DNA from: Rhodoligotrophos defluvii
GTDB lineage: Bacteria; Pseudomonadota; Alphaproteobacteria; Rhizobiales; Im1
Direction: 5' to 3'
DNA: 56,361 nucleotides
NCBI RefSeq assembly: GCF_005281615.1
Contig: NZ_SZZM01000002.1
Coordinates: forward strand, 1,052,724-1,109,084
This document shows positions 34,707-42,840 of this stretch, in pieces; position 1 is the first letter of the stretch, and every line of letters begins with the position of its first letter. The notes beneath the pieces are model-generated. The model was not told where the DNA came from and searched no databases. It saw nothing but the letters and a program-made list of their open reading frames with translations. The translations under genes were made by a program, and so were the position numbers.

Positions 34707-35663
34707 TTAAGATCCGCCTTGAGGTAGTACGCCAAGAGCATTTTCCCCCATAGCTGTGACCGCGGCATCCGGATCTCCAGTGTGCCCGTAGCCGCACCAG
34801 GCCGAAAATCCCAGCCGCTTGAGCAGCGCAGGTGAGCAGCGCGCGACCACCTCGGGCCGCAGTCCGCGCGCATAGTTCTCGAGCGGTCTGAACTGTGGAC
34901 CGCAGCCCACCACCGTGATGCCATAACGCGAATTGCTCGTGCGGTTCGGTGCTGCCCCATGCCACAAGCGAGCATCGAAGGCGAATGCGGTCCCGGCGGG
35001 GCCGATTGCGGGCACTGAAGGGATTTTGTGAGGAACGGAGGCATCGGGCTGGGCGCCTGCCAGGTGGCTTCCCGGGACGACGCGCGTGGCGCCGCCCTCC
35101 TCGGTGAACTCCGTCACCATCCACATCACGTTGGCCGCCGCGATGGGGGCAATCGCGCTTCGGCTCGGCCTCGGGTCGAGCGAGGTGCCGGTATTGCGGC
35201 GGGCATCCGCGGGCCGCGGCGCCGGCTGCCCGGGAATTTCGGGTTGCGGCATCCACCATTGGTCGGTGTGAAGGGGCATGGTGCCCGCGCCCGGATGCTG
35301 TATCTGGGCATCCACACAGGAGATGAGATAGTCGGGCCCGATCAGGTGCTCGATCATGGACATGGCCAGCTCGTGCTCGATGAGCTGGAAGAATTCGTCA
35401 CCCTTGTTGAGCAGCATTCCGACCCACTGGTTCACGGGATCCATGTTGGCCGGGTTCTTCAAGTTGTGCAGCTTGCGCTCGGCCTTGGCCTGCTCCATGA
35501 GCCGGCGCTGAACCGATCGGAGCGCATCGCCCTCGAGGGCGCGGTCTATGATGCAATACCCCCACCGACGCAGGTCGCGCTGAAGCACTGATCTGTCGCG
35601 AGAGGGCCTCGGCAGCTCGTCCGCATCCCACGGCAAAGCCGGACGTTCGGCGCGTTGTTGCAT
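34707..35663 (-). CDS. Phytanoyl-CoA dioxygenase (PhyH) family oxygenase
   Basis: The 318-residue protein has the double-stranded beta-helix core of Fe(II)/2-oxoglutarate oxygenases. The metal triad is visible as His-x-Asp in PLHTDQWWMP and the distal His in RLWHGAAPN; Arg in RYGITVVG is the likely 2-oxoglutarate anchor. PhyH-like enzymes hydroxylate or desaturate varied small molecules and lipids, and the substrate here is open. It stands alone, with a promoter expected in the AT-rich stretch beyond 35663 that also holds a perfect 10-bp tandem repeat. Confidence 0.92.
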   Translation of the reverse strand: MQQRAERPALPWDADELPRPSRDRSVLQRDLRRWGYCIIDRALEGDALRSVQRRLMEQAKAERKLHNLKNPANMDPVNQWVGMLLNKGDEFFQLIEHELAMSMIEHLIGPDYLISCVDAQIQHPGAGTMPLHTDQWWMPQPEIPGQPAPRPADARRNTGTSLDPRPSRSAIAPIAAANVMWMVTEFTEEGGATRVVPGSHLAGAQPDASVPHKIPSVPAIGPAGTAFAFDARLWHGAAPNRTSNSRYGITVVGCGPQFRPLENYARGLRPEVVARCSPALLKRLGFSAWCGYGHTGDPDAAVTAMGENALGVLPQGGS

Positions 35664-35736
35664 GGCGTTAACGTCCTTACTACGATCAATTGTTAGCTCT
35701 AGATTAACCTGCGGAGCTCTCGTTGTCAGGGGCCAA

Positions 35737-35756
35737 TTGGTTTTTCTTGGTTTTTC
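35737..35756. repeat. Perfect tandem duplication of TTGGTTTTTC
   Basis: The 10-bp word occurs twice without gap, 75-95 bp upstream of the PhyH-type gene. It may be a slippage product or a pair of binding half-sites. Confidence 0.6.
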
Positions 35757-35823
35757 GGGTCAAACTGGGTCGGAACGGAAACAGGCGGCTATGGCGGCGG
35801 CAGCCGTTATTGAGGGCTGCCGG

Positions 35824-36345
35824 CTAGTTGTGAAGCGCACGGGTGGCGATCTGGGCCACCGGGGGCCATTCGAGGGCATCCACGCTGTCGAAGGTCAATG
35901 TAAGCGGCTCGATCGGCTCCTCCGCGAATCGCCTGGCGGCAGCCTTCCGGTCTGGCAGAACGGCGGACGCAATTGTGCAATGCGGCCGCCAAACGCCCGG
36001 CAGATAGTGTGGATCGCCATGTTGCTCGCCGATGATCGCATGCAATCGGGCGTGCACATCGAGCAGCTCAGGATGCTGCCGTGGGCTGAGCCAAAGCACC
36101 AGCGGCTCGACATCGAACACACAGATGCGGTCGAAGACCAAGGTCATGGGCTGGACCCTGTCGAAGGCGTCCAATCCGGCGACGAGCCGAGCAGGATCGA
36201 TCTGATCATACCGCGCCAGGGTGAGATGTGGCGCATATCCGAGCTTTGCTATGGACGGCTCGCGTTCGAACAGCGATGAGGCGAGGTCAACCAGCTGCCA
36301 GAAAGGCCGCGCCGGCAGTGAGGCTCGAATGGTGATGCCAAGCAT
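35824..36345 (-). CDS. 2'-5' RNA ligase / cyclic phosphodiesterase-like protein
   Basis: The 173-residue protein has the two catalytic His-x-Thr motifs of the 2H phosphoesterase superfamily: PHLTLARYDQ near residue 40 and PHCTIASAVL near 122. The spacing and length fit the LigT/ThpR-like group that ligates or cleaves 2',5'- and 2',3'-cyclic phosphate RNA ends. It is cytosolic. It lies alone between the PhyH gene and tRNA-Val. The RNA substrate cannot be told from sequence. Confidence 0.9.
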   Translation of the reverse strand: MLGITIRASLPARPFWQLVDLASSLFEREPSIAKLGYAPHLTLARYDQIDPARLVAGLDAFDRVQPMTLVFDRICVFDVEPLVLWLSPRQHPELLDVHARLHAIIGEQHGDPHYLPGVWRPHCTIASAVLPDRKAAARRFAEEPIEPLTLTFDSVDALEWPPVAQIATRALHN

Positions 36346-36500
36346 GGATGGCTCGCTCTGAAACGACGACGCCAGTTAGCGGCGGCAATTGGCGATGGCA
36401 AGCGGCATTAGGGCCGTTGCAAGGAGCCCTGCCGAGCAGCCCCAACGAGCCGCAGCCCTCAACAAGGTTTGTCTGGTGTGCTGAAGTTGCGGGATTTGGA

Positions 36501-36576
36501 TGGTGGGCGGTACTGGACTCGAACCAGTGACCCCTGCGATGTGAACACAGTGCTCTACCAGCTGAGCTAACCGCCC
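36501..36576 (-). tRNA. tRNA-Val (anticodon CAC)
   Basis: The minus strand gives a full cloverleaf: acceptor GGGCGGT/ACCGCCC, D-arm GCTC...GAGC, anticodon stem CTGTG/CGCAG with loop TTCACAT (CAC at 34-36), and T-arm ACTGG-TTCGAGT-CCAGT. The 3' CCA is encoded. Length is 76 bases. Confidence 0.97.
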
Positions 36577-36713
36577 CAGGATCCGCGAATGCCTGCATTC
36601 GCCTGAGGCTTGCGATATAGCGGGCGGCGCTTCCCATGGCAACAGCTTCCTGGGCCGCTCGGGCCATATTCTTGGTCGCACCCCCTGGCCGGTGGGCCCA
36701 GAAGCGCAGCGGC

Positions 36714-37409
36714 TTATTGATGCGCCAGCCCGCGCCGCATGACGGTGGCCACCGCGTCCGGCAGCGCCTCGTAGCTGTCGATGATCACGTCAGGCTTGAA
36801 CGACGCGATCGGCTCCGGCGTGTAGCCGAAGCTCACGCCGATGACCGGCACCCCTGCCGCACGCGCGGTGAGCACGTCGGTCTCGCTATCCCCGACCATC
36901 ACCGAGCGTGCGAGGTCTCCCCCCATCTGCCGCACCACGGCCCGGTAGCATTCGGGCTCCGGCTTCTTCACCACCAGGCTGTCGCCGCCGATGATCGCGC
37001 GGAAGGGCTCCGCAAAATCGAGCGCCTCGAGCAGCTGGCGCGCGGCGGCCTCCGGCTTGTTGGTGCAGATGCCGAGCACGGCGCCGGTGTCCCTCAGCGC
37101 GCAAAGCGCCTCGGTCGCCGCCGGGAACAGCACGCTCTCATCGGCGATATGGTCGAGATAATGGCTGAGGAACTCGTCATACAGCCGATCGAGCAGATGC
37201 TCCTCCGCCGGGCGGCCGGTTTCGGCAAAGGCCAGCGCCATGAGCGCTCGTGCCCCGTGGCCCACCATGTGGCGCACCCGTTCCGCCGGGATTTCCGACC
37301 GGCCATGGCGACGCAGCACGGCGTTCATGGCGCTGGCCAGATCGGGCGCGGTGTCCACCAGTGTGCCATCCAGGTCGAACACCACCGAAACATCGCCGAG
37401 ATCGTGCAT
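36714..37409 (-). CDS. gph: Phosphoglycolate phosphatase (HAD superfamily)
   Basis: The 231-residue HAD hydrolase has motif I FDLDGTLVDTAPDLASAMNA, motif II ICTNKPE, motif III Lys in VVKKPEPE and motif IV MVGDSETDVLTARAAG. The cap after motif I and the phrase DTAPDLA are typical of Gph, which removes phosphoglycolate from DNA repair or oxygenase side reactions. AGGAGGGG precedes the ATG. It diverges from the gabD operon. A much longer frame upstream in the same register is only a shadow of the gabD-rpiA genes. Confidence 0.95.
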   Translation of the reverse strand: MHDLGDVSVVFDLDGTLVDTAPDLASAMNAVLRRHGRSEIPAERVRHMVGHGARALMALAFAETGRPAEEHLLDRLYDEFLSHYLDHIADESVLFPAATEALCALRDTGAVLGICTNKPEAAARQLLEALDFAEPFRAIIGGDSLVVKKPEPECYRAVVRQMGGDLARSVMVGDSETDVLTARAAGVPVIGVSFGYTPEPIASFKPDVIIDSYEALPDAVATVMRRGLAHQ

Positions 37410-37547
37410 AACCCCTCCTGACCGGCCGTCCTTGCGCGCCACGCATAGCGCCAATGCTACGGTTGCGCAAAGCCGGGTGAAGGGATTAAGTCTTGGCCCA
37501 AGACTCGACGCAGGGCGTGGAGGCGCTGGGAGGCAAAGGAGAGGCCC

Positions 37548-38996
37548 ATGGAATTCCTCAAGGACAAGTCGCTGCTGAAGGACCGCTGCTACATCAATGG
37601 CGAGTGGGTCGGGAGCGCGACGACGATCGACGTGACCAATCCGGCCACCGGCGCGGTGCTGGCGAAGGTGCCGAGCTTGGGCGTCGCGGAGACGCGCGGG
37701 GCGATCGAGGCGGCCGAAGCGGCCTTCCCTGGCTGGTCGAAGGCCTTGGCCAAGGATCGCGCCAAGGTGCTGCGCCGCTGGTACGAACTGATGATGGAGA
37801 ACCAGGAAGACCTGGCGCGCATCATGACGGCGGAAATGGGCAAGCCGCTGCAGGAGTCGCGCGGCGAGGTCGTCTACGGCGCCGGCTTCACCGAGTTCTA
37901 TGCCGAGGAGGCCAAGCGGATCGCCGGCGAAACCCTGCCGTCGCACAAGGCGGATGCGCGCATCGTCACCATTCGCCAGCCCATCGGCGTGGTCGGCGCG
38001 ATCACCCCGTGGAACTTCCCGCTGGCCATGATCACCCGCAAGGTATCGCCCGCGCTGGCCGCCGGCTGCACGGTCGTCTGCAAGCCGGCGGGCGACACGC
38101 CGCTCACCGCCCTGGCGCTGGCCGAACTCGGCGAGCGCGCCGGCATGCCCAAGGGCGTGTTCAACGTGCTCACCGGCAAGGCGTCCGTGATCGGCGGCGA
38201 GCTCACCTCCAACCCGATCGTGCGCGCCATCACCTTCACCGGCTCGACCGAGATCGGCAAGGTGCTGATGCAGCAGGCGGCCTCCACCGTGAAGCGCGTG
38301 TCGCTCGAACTGGGCGGCAACGCGCCCTTCATCGTGTTCGACGATGCCGATCTCGACGCGGCGGTCGCTGGCGCCATGGCCTCGAAATTCCGCAATGCCG
38401 GCCAGACCTGCGTCTGTGCCAACCGCATCCTGGTGCAGGACGGCGTTTACGACAGCTTTGCGGAGAAGCTCGCCGCGGCCGTCCTGAAGCTGAAGGTCGG
38501 CGACGGCATGGAGGTGGGTGTCACCACCGGTCCGCTGATCAACAAGGCGGCGGTCGAGAAGGTCGAGGAGCATGTGCGCGATGCGGTCTCCAACGGTGCC
38601 GAAATCGTGGTCGGCGGCAGGCCGCACACCCTGGGCGGCAGCTTCTATGAGCCGACCATCCTCAAGAACGTCACCACCCGCATGCTGGTGACCAAGGAGG
38701 AGACCTTCGGCCCGGTGGCGCCGCTGTTCCGGTTCAAGACCGAGGAAGAGGCGATCCGCATGGCCAACGACACCGAGTTCGGGCTCGCCGCCTATTTCTA
38801 TTCCCGCGACATCGGCCGTTGCTGGCGTGTGGCCGAGGCGCTGGAATATGGCATCGTCGGCATCAACGAAGGCATCATCTCGACCGAGCTCGCACCCTTC
38901 GGCGGCGTGAAGGAATCCGGCCTCGGCCGCGAAGGCTCCCATCACGGCATCGAGGAATATGTCGAGATCAAATACATGCTGATGGGCGGGCTCTGA
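37548..38996 (+). CDS. gabD: NAD(P)-dependent succinate-semialdehyde dehydrogenase
   Basis: The 482-residue aldehyde dehydrogenase has catalytic Cys288 ([14 protein letters not shown]), Glu254 ([14 protein letters not shown]) and the cofactor region [13 protein letters not shown]. The wording throughout ([33 protein letters not shown]) is that of GabD, which oxidises succinate semialdehyde to succinate in the GABA pathway. Two GGAGG-type sites lie before the ATG. The rpiA start follows 1 bp after the stop, so it leads a gabD-rpiA-VOC-gor operon. Other semialdehyde substrates remain possible. Confidence 0.95.
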   Translation: MEFLKDKSLLKDRCYINGEWVGSATTIDVTNPATGAVLAKVPSLGVAETRGAIEAAEAAFPGWSKALAKDRAKVLRRWYELMMENQEDLARIMTAEMGKPLQESRGEVVYGAGFTEFYAEEAKRIAGETLPSHKADARIVTIRQPIGVVGAITPWNFPLAMITRKVSPALAAGCTVVCKPAGDTPLTALALAELGERAGMPKGVFNVLTGKASVIGGELTSNPIVRAITFTGSTEIGKVLMQQAASTVKRVSLELGGNAPFIVFDDADLDAAVAGAMASKFRNAGQTCVCANRILVQDGVYDSFAEKLAAAVLKLKVGDGMEVGVTTGPLINKAAVEKVEEHVRDAVSNGAEIVVGGRPHTLGGSFYEPTILKNVTTRMLVTKEETFGPVAPLFRFKTEEEAIRMANDTEFGLAAYFYSRDIGRCWRVAEALEYGIVGINEGIISTELAPFGGVKESGLGREGSHHGIEEYVEIKYMLMGGL

Positions 38997-38997
38997 G

Positions 38998-39720
38998 GTG
39001 GAGGCAGCGGACGGCTCGGCCGAGCTGAAGCGGAAGGCGGCCTTGGCGGCGCTCGACCTGGTGGAGCCGGGCATGAAGCTCGGACTGGGCACCGGCTCGA
39101 CCGCCAAGCTGCTGGTCGAGGCGCTCGGCAAACGGGTCGCCGAGGGGCTCGACCTCGTCTGCGTGCCGACCTCCGAGGCCACCCGCGCCCAGGCTGAAGC
39201 GCTGGGCGTCCGGCTCACCACCCTGGACGAGACGCCCGCTCTCGATCTCACCATCGACGGGGCCGACGAGATCGATCCGCAGCTCAGGCTGATCAAGGGT
39301 GGGGGCGGCGCGCTGCTACGTGAGAAGATCGTGGCCTTCGCCTCGGCACGCATGGTGGTCATCGCCGACCAGTCGAAACGCGTGAATGAGCTCGGGCGGT
39401 TTCCTCTGCCGGTGGAGGTGACACCATTCGGCCATGGCGCGACCCGGCTGCGCATCCAGGACGCGGCTCGCTCCGTTGGGCTTGCCGGCGAGATCACCCT
39501 GCGCCAGCGCGATGGCCGGACATTCGTGACCGACGGCGGCAATTACATCTATGACTGCGCCTTCGGCCGGATCGCGAAGCCGGAGCGTCTGGCGGAAGCG
39601 CTCGCGACCATTCCCGGCGTGGTCGAGCACGGCCTATTCATCGGTTTTGCGCAAGCAGCTTTTGTCGGCACCCCTGAAGGGGTAATCAGGATCAGCGCGG
39701 ACGGCGACCGGGAGCAATGA
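38998..39720 (+). CDS. rpiA: Ribose-5-phosphate isomerase A
   Basis: The 240-residue enzyme interconverts ribose 5-phosphate and ribulose 5-phosphate. Family motifs are present: [15 protein letters not shown] (phosphate site), [20 protein letters not shown] with the catalytic Asp and Lys region, [10 protein letters not shown], and DGGNYIYDC. The GTG start at 38998 is directly behind the gabD stop, so translation is probably coupled. Its end overlaps the VOC gene by 4 bp. Confidence 0.97.
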   Translation: MEAADGSAELKRKAALAALDLVEPGMKLGLGTGSTAKLLVEALGKRVAEGLDLVCVPTSEATRAQAEALGVRLTTLDETPALDLTIDGADEIDPQLRLIKGGGGALLREKIVAFASARMVVIADQSKRVNELGRFPLPVEVTPFGHGATRLRIQDAARSVGLAGEITLRQRDGRTFVTDGGNYIYDCAFGRIAKPERLAEALATIPGVVEHGLFIGFAQAAFVGTPEGVIRISADGDREQ

Positions 39721-40091
39721 GCGGAAAGAGAGCCAAGTTCAGCGGTGGCCGCAACGTCGCGATGAAGCTGCCGCCGGACGAGTTCGCGGACACCGTGGTC
39801 TTCTATCGCGACACGCTCGGGCTGCCCGTGGAATTCCGCAGCCCGACCGCGGTGCTGGTCGAGTTCGGTCCGATGCGCCTGTGGCTCGACCGGATCGAGG
39901 GCCAGCGCCAGGCGGAGCTGTGGCTGGAAGTGGTGGTGGACGACGCGGACCAGGCGGCGAAGGTCTTGAAGGAGGCCAATGTGAAGCGCTGCGATGGCGT
40001 CGAGCCATTGCCGACCGGGTTTCGCGGCTTCTGGATCAAGAATCCAGCAGGTCTCGTGCATCTGGTGGCAGAGCCCGGCCAGGACGATTGA
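39717..40091 (+). CDS. VOC/glyoxalase-like protein, 124 aa
   Basis: The sequence follows the VOC pattern: [20 protein letters not shown], then [16 protein letters not shown], and at the end [18 protein letters not shown]. The usual metal ligands are not all evident, so it may be a non-catalytic or divergent member. The ATG overlaps the rpiA stop (ATGA), and gor starts 10 bp after it. Its position between rpiA and gor suggests a link to glutathione or aldehyde detoxification, as an inference only. Confidence 0.85.
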   Translation: MSGKRAKFSGGRNVAMKLPPDEFADTVVFYRDTLGLPVEFRSPTAVLVEFGPMRLWLDRIEGQRQAELWLEVVVDDADQAAKVLKEANVKRCDGVEPLPTGFRGFWIKNPAGLVHLVAEPGQDD

Positions 40092-40101
40092 GGATAGAGG
40101 C

Positions 40102-41481
40102 ATGAGCTTCGATTATGATCTGTTCGTCATCGGCGCGGGCTCGGGCGGGGTGCGTGCGGCGCGTCTCGCGGCACAGCTGGGCAACAGGGTGGCAATCGCC
40201 GAGGAGTACCGCATCGGCGGCACCTGCGTGATCCGCGGCTGCGTGCCGAAGAAGCTCTTTGTCTATGCCAGCCAGTTCTCGGAAGCCTTCGAGGATGCCG
40301 CGGGTTACGGATGGACGCTGACCGACCCGCGGTTCGACTGGCCGACCCTCATCCGCAACAAGGACCAGGAGATCGAGCGGCTCTCGAGCATCTACCAGCG
40401 CAATCTCGAAACGGCCGGCGTGGAGGTGATCCGCAGCCGCGCCACCATCGCCGGCCCCAACCGGGTGCGGCTGGTGGGCGAGGGCAGGGAGGTGACCGCC
40501 CGCATCATCCTGATTGCGACCGGCGCGCGTCCCAATCGCCACCAGGACCTGCCCGGGCACGAGCTCGCCATCACCTCCGACGAGGCGTTCCATCTCAAGC
40601 GTCTGCCGAAGCGGGTGATCATTGGCGGCGCCGGCTATATCGCGGTGGAGTTCGCCGGCATCTTCGCCGGGCTCGGCGTCGAGACGACTATCCTCTACCG
40701 CGGCAAGGAGATCCTGTCGGGCTTCGATGACGACGTGAGGAAGGCCCTGCGCGCCGAATACGAACGCAAGGGCATCACCATCATCTGCAACGACTGGCTG
40801 ACGCGGCTGGAGCGGCAGGGCGAGGAGATCATCGCCACGACCCTGCACGGCAAGACCCTGCGGACGGACCTGATGATGCTGGCCATCGGCCGCATTCCGA
40901 ACACGGAGGGGCTGGGGCTCGAAGCCTTGGGGATTGAACTCGGCAAGCGCGGGGAGATCCCAGTCGATGCCTATTCACGCACCAGCGTGCCCAGCATCTA
41001 CGCCATTGGCGATGTGACCGACCGGATGGCACTCACCCCCGTCGCCATCCGCGAGGCCGTGGCTTTTGCGGAAACGGTGTTCAACAACAATCCGACCGCG
41101 GTCGATTACGAGAACGTGCCGACCGCGGTCTTCTCGCAGCCCGAGATCGGCACCGTCGGCCTCACCGAGGCGGCAGCCCAAGCGCGCTTTGGCGACGTCG
41201 ACATCTACGAGACCAGCTTCCGACCCATGAAGCATACGCTATCGGGCCGGCAGGAGCGCATGCTCATGAAGCTGGTGGTGGAGCCGCAAAGCGGCCGCGT
41301 CGTCGGCTGCCACATTCTGGGGCCGGATGCGGGCGAGATGGCGCAGATCTTAGGCATCGCCGTGAAGATGGGCGCGACCAAGGCCGATTTCGACGCCACC
41401 GTCGCGGTGCACCCAACCGCCGCGGAGGAGCTGGTGACCCTGCGGACGAAGCGTCCGAAGCCAGCCCTCGCGGCGGAATAG
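40102..41481 (+). CDS. gor: Glutathione-disulfide reductase
   Basis: The 459-residue flavoenzyme has the FAD motif VIGAGSGGVRAARLAA and the redox-active pair Cys42/Cys47 (GGTCVIRGCVPKKL, the glutathione reductase form). It also has an NADPH motif IIGGAGYIAVEFAGIFAGLG, the second FAD motif YAIGDVTDRMALTPVAI and the C-terminal His-Glu (HPTAAEE). It reduces GSSG with NADPH in the cytosol. GAGG precedes the ATG. It is the last gene of the gabD-rpiA-VOC-gor operon, where rpiA ties to the NADPH-producing pentose phosphate route. Confidence 0.96.
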   Translation: MSFDYDLFVIGAGSGGVRAARLAAQLGNRVAIAEEYRIGGTCVIRGCVPKKLFVYASQFSEAFEDAAGYGWTLTDPRFDWPTLIRNKDQEIERLSSIYQRNLETAGVEVIRSRATIAGPNRVRLVGEGREVTARIILIATGARPNRHQDLPGHELAITSDEAFHLKRLPKRVIIGGAGYIAVEFAGIFAGLGVETTILYRGKEILSGFDDDVRKALRAEYERKGITIICNDWLTRLERQGEEIIATTLHGKTLRTDLMMLAIGRIPNTEGLGLEALGIELGKRGEIPVDAYSRTSVPSIYAIGDVTDRMALTPVAIREAVAFAETVFNNNPTAVDYENVPTAVFSQPEIGTVGLTEAAAQARFGDVDIYETSFRPMKHTLSGRQERMLMKLVVEPQSGRVVGCHILGPDAGEMAQILGIAVKMGATKADFDATVAVHPTAAEELVTLRTKRPKPALAAE

Positions 41482-41485
41482 CCTG

Positions 41486-41734
41486 TCAGCTCATGTGGCC
41501 GGTCCAGGTTCCCTGGTGAAAAGCCCACACCACCTGATCATCGCCTTGGGCATGATCTCCGGGGACATCATGGTGCGGCTCAAGCTGAGCAGCAGCCTGC
41601 TCTGCCTTCGCGGCATGAACCGTGTTATAGAGCGTTACGCCAATCAACGTGGCAGTGCCGCCGTATATAACCGGAATTTTGATGAAGTTTTCATATTTCG
41701 CCATAAAATCATTCAACCTCTCATAGAGCGGCAT
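41486..41734 (-). CDS. Small membrane protein with His/Asp/Gln tail, 82 aa
   Basis: An N-terminal charged helix (MPLYERLNDFMAKYENFIKI) leads to one membrane helix (PVIYGGTATLIGVTLYNTVH), then an Ala/Gln/Glu linker and a His/Asp-rich end (EPHHDVPGDHAQGDDQVV). AAAGG lies 8 bp before the ATG and the upstream DNA is AT-rich. It has the same order of parts as the next gene (IYG membrane helix, EKQQEA/AEQAAA linker, His-rich tail), so the two look like diverged relatives. A metal-binding role is inferred from composition. Confidence 0.6.
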   Translation of the reverse strand: MPLYERLNDFMAKYENFIKIPVIYGGTATLIGVTLYNTVHAAKAEQAAAQLEPHHDVPGDHAQGDDQVVWAFHQGTWTGHMS

Positions 41735-41812
41735 CGAAATAACCTTTCTTGAAATAAAATACCAATATTTAGTTAGACTGTGGTATTAACAATGATGATC
41801 GTGAATGGTCGG

Positions 41813-42247
41813 TCAGCTCGTCCAGGCTAAGCAGTCATCTTGGGCCACAAATACATTGGCAAAGAAGTGACTGCCCACATCCACGCCGCCACCGTCGTGA
41901 TGGTGGTGGTCGGCGCCATGATCCTGTGTTGCGCTGTGATGATGGTTGTCGTGATCATGGGAGTGCTGATGGTCCTCCCGGTCATCATCGTCGTGGTCGG
42001 AATCGCGGGATTGGTGCTTGGCGCCTGACCCGCTGTGCTTTGCCTCCTGCTGCTTCTCATCGACTTCCCGGTAGGCCGCGAGCGCGAACCCCCCTGTGCT
42101 GATGAGGGCGCCATAGATGGGCAGCGCATCTCTCAGCCACGAATGATGATGAAATTCCCCGCAGGCCTCCCTGAGCTTTTCCCCTAGCTCATTGAGTTCC
42201 AGAATCATTTCGGTCGAAGCCGTCCCTCCAAACTCACCGTTCGCCAT
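41813..42247 (-). CDS. His/Asp-rich membrane-associated protein, 144 aa
   Basis: The start at 42247 has GAGGAGG 5 bp upstream. The first 45 residues form amphipathic helices (TEMILELNELGEKLREACGE). A hydrophobic helix follows (LPIYGALISTGGFALAAYRE), then a basic linker. The tail consists almost only of His, Asp and Ser (DHDDDDREDHQHSHDHDNHH, DHHHHDGG) before a short conserved-looking end. Such a tail binds Zn, Ni, Co or Cu well. The protein is probably membrane-anchored; whether the tail is cytosolic or periplasmic is not clear. No family is known to me. Confidence 0.7.
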   Translation of the reverse strand: MANGEFGGTASTEMILELNELGEKLREACGEFHHHSWLRDALPIYGALISTGGFALAAYREVDEKQQEAKHSGSGAKHQSRDSDHDDDDREDHQHSHDHDNHHHSATQDHGADHHHHDGGGVDVGSHFFANVFVAQDDCLAWTS

Positions 42248-42383
42248 GACACCTCCTCTACCCCCAGCCTCGGATACCAAGCGACCTTTGGTGGATTGTG
42301 GCGCCGCAAAAATGACGGCCGCCCTTCCGAAATATTAATTCTTGTTCATGTTGCGGATCTCTGCGCTCAGGAGCCGCGGCCTT

Positions 42384-42644
42384 TCATTCGAAGCGAAACG
42401 CCGTCATTTCCGGCTCGGCAGCGCAGTTGAGGTTGGACCAAGCCTCGCCCGCGTTGCAGGCGCTCTGCGGTTCCCCGACACGGACCTCGTATGCAAGGCA
42501 AACGCCGCTCATGGCGTCCATTGCCGCCCTGTCCGGCATCCCGGTCAGACCGCCATTCGAGATCGCCGAAATGAGCGCGTCGAGCTCTGGGTCAAGCAGG
42601 CCAATGAACAAGCTAGTGAAGGCAAACATCCAAAATAGCTCCAT
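42384..42644 (-). CDS. Small hypothetical protein with hydrophobic start and four Cys, 86 aa
   Basis: From the ATG at 42644 the frame starts with a hydrophobic stretch ([20 protein letters not shown]) that could be a signal anchor. It goes on to [20 protein letters not shown] and ends in a Cys-bearing part ([37 protein letters not shown]). Codon use is normal, but no ribosome site is visible, so the start is uncertain. It lies divergent to ileS. I do not recognise it, and a non-coding reading is possible. Confidence 0.4.
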   Translation of the reverse strand: MELFWMFAFTSLFIGLLDPELDALISAISNGGLTGMPDRAAMDAMSGVCLAYEVRVGEPQSACNAGEAWSNLNCAAEPEMTAFRFE

Positions 42645-42840
42645 ATCTGTTGGCGGATGCGAAACGCACAACTTGCACTGCGGACGAAGTGTGGCGGGTC
42701 TGAGCAAGAAAGCCGGCAGGGCAGTGCCTGGATGTGGGCGCGGCCTGAGCGCCAGCCGCATCTCCCAGATAGCTGGATTGTTTTGCCCATCGTTGTTAAA
42801 AGGGCGCGCAAACACACCGCCAAGCAGTCGATTTTGCTCG

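Noticed and set aside
36714-39542. A 942-codon open frame on the minus strand covering gph, gabD and part of rpiA
   Set aside because: Only its last 231 codons (gph) have coding character; the upstream part is an antisense shadow of gabD and rpiA in GC-rich DNA.
42427-42840. An in-frame upstream extension of ileS
   Set aside because: Composition is Ser/Pro/Arg-rich, there is no homology to the IleS N-terminus, and the normal start is at 42841.
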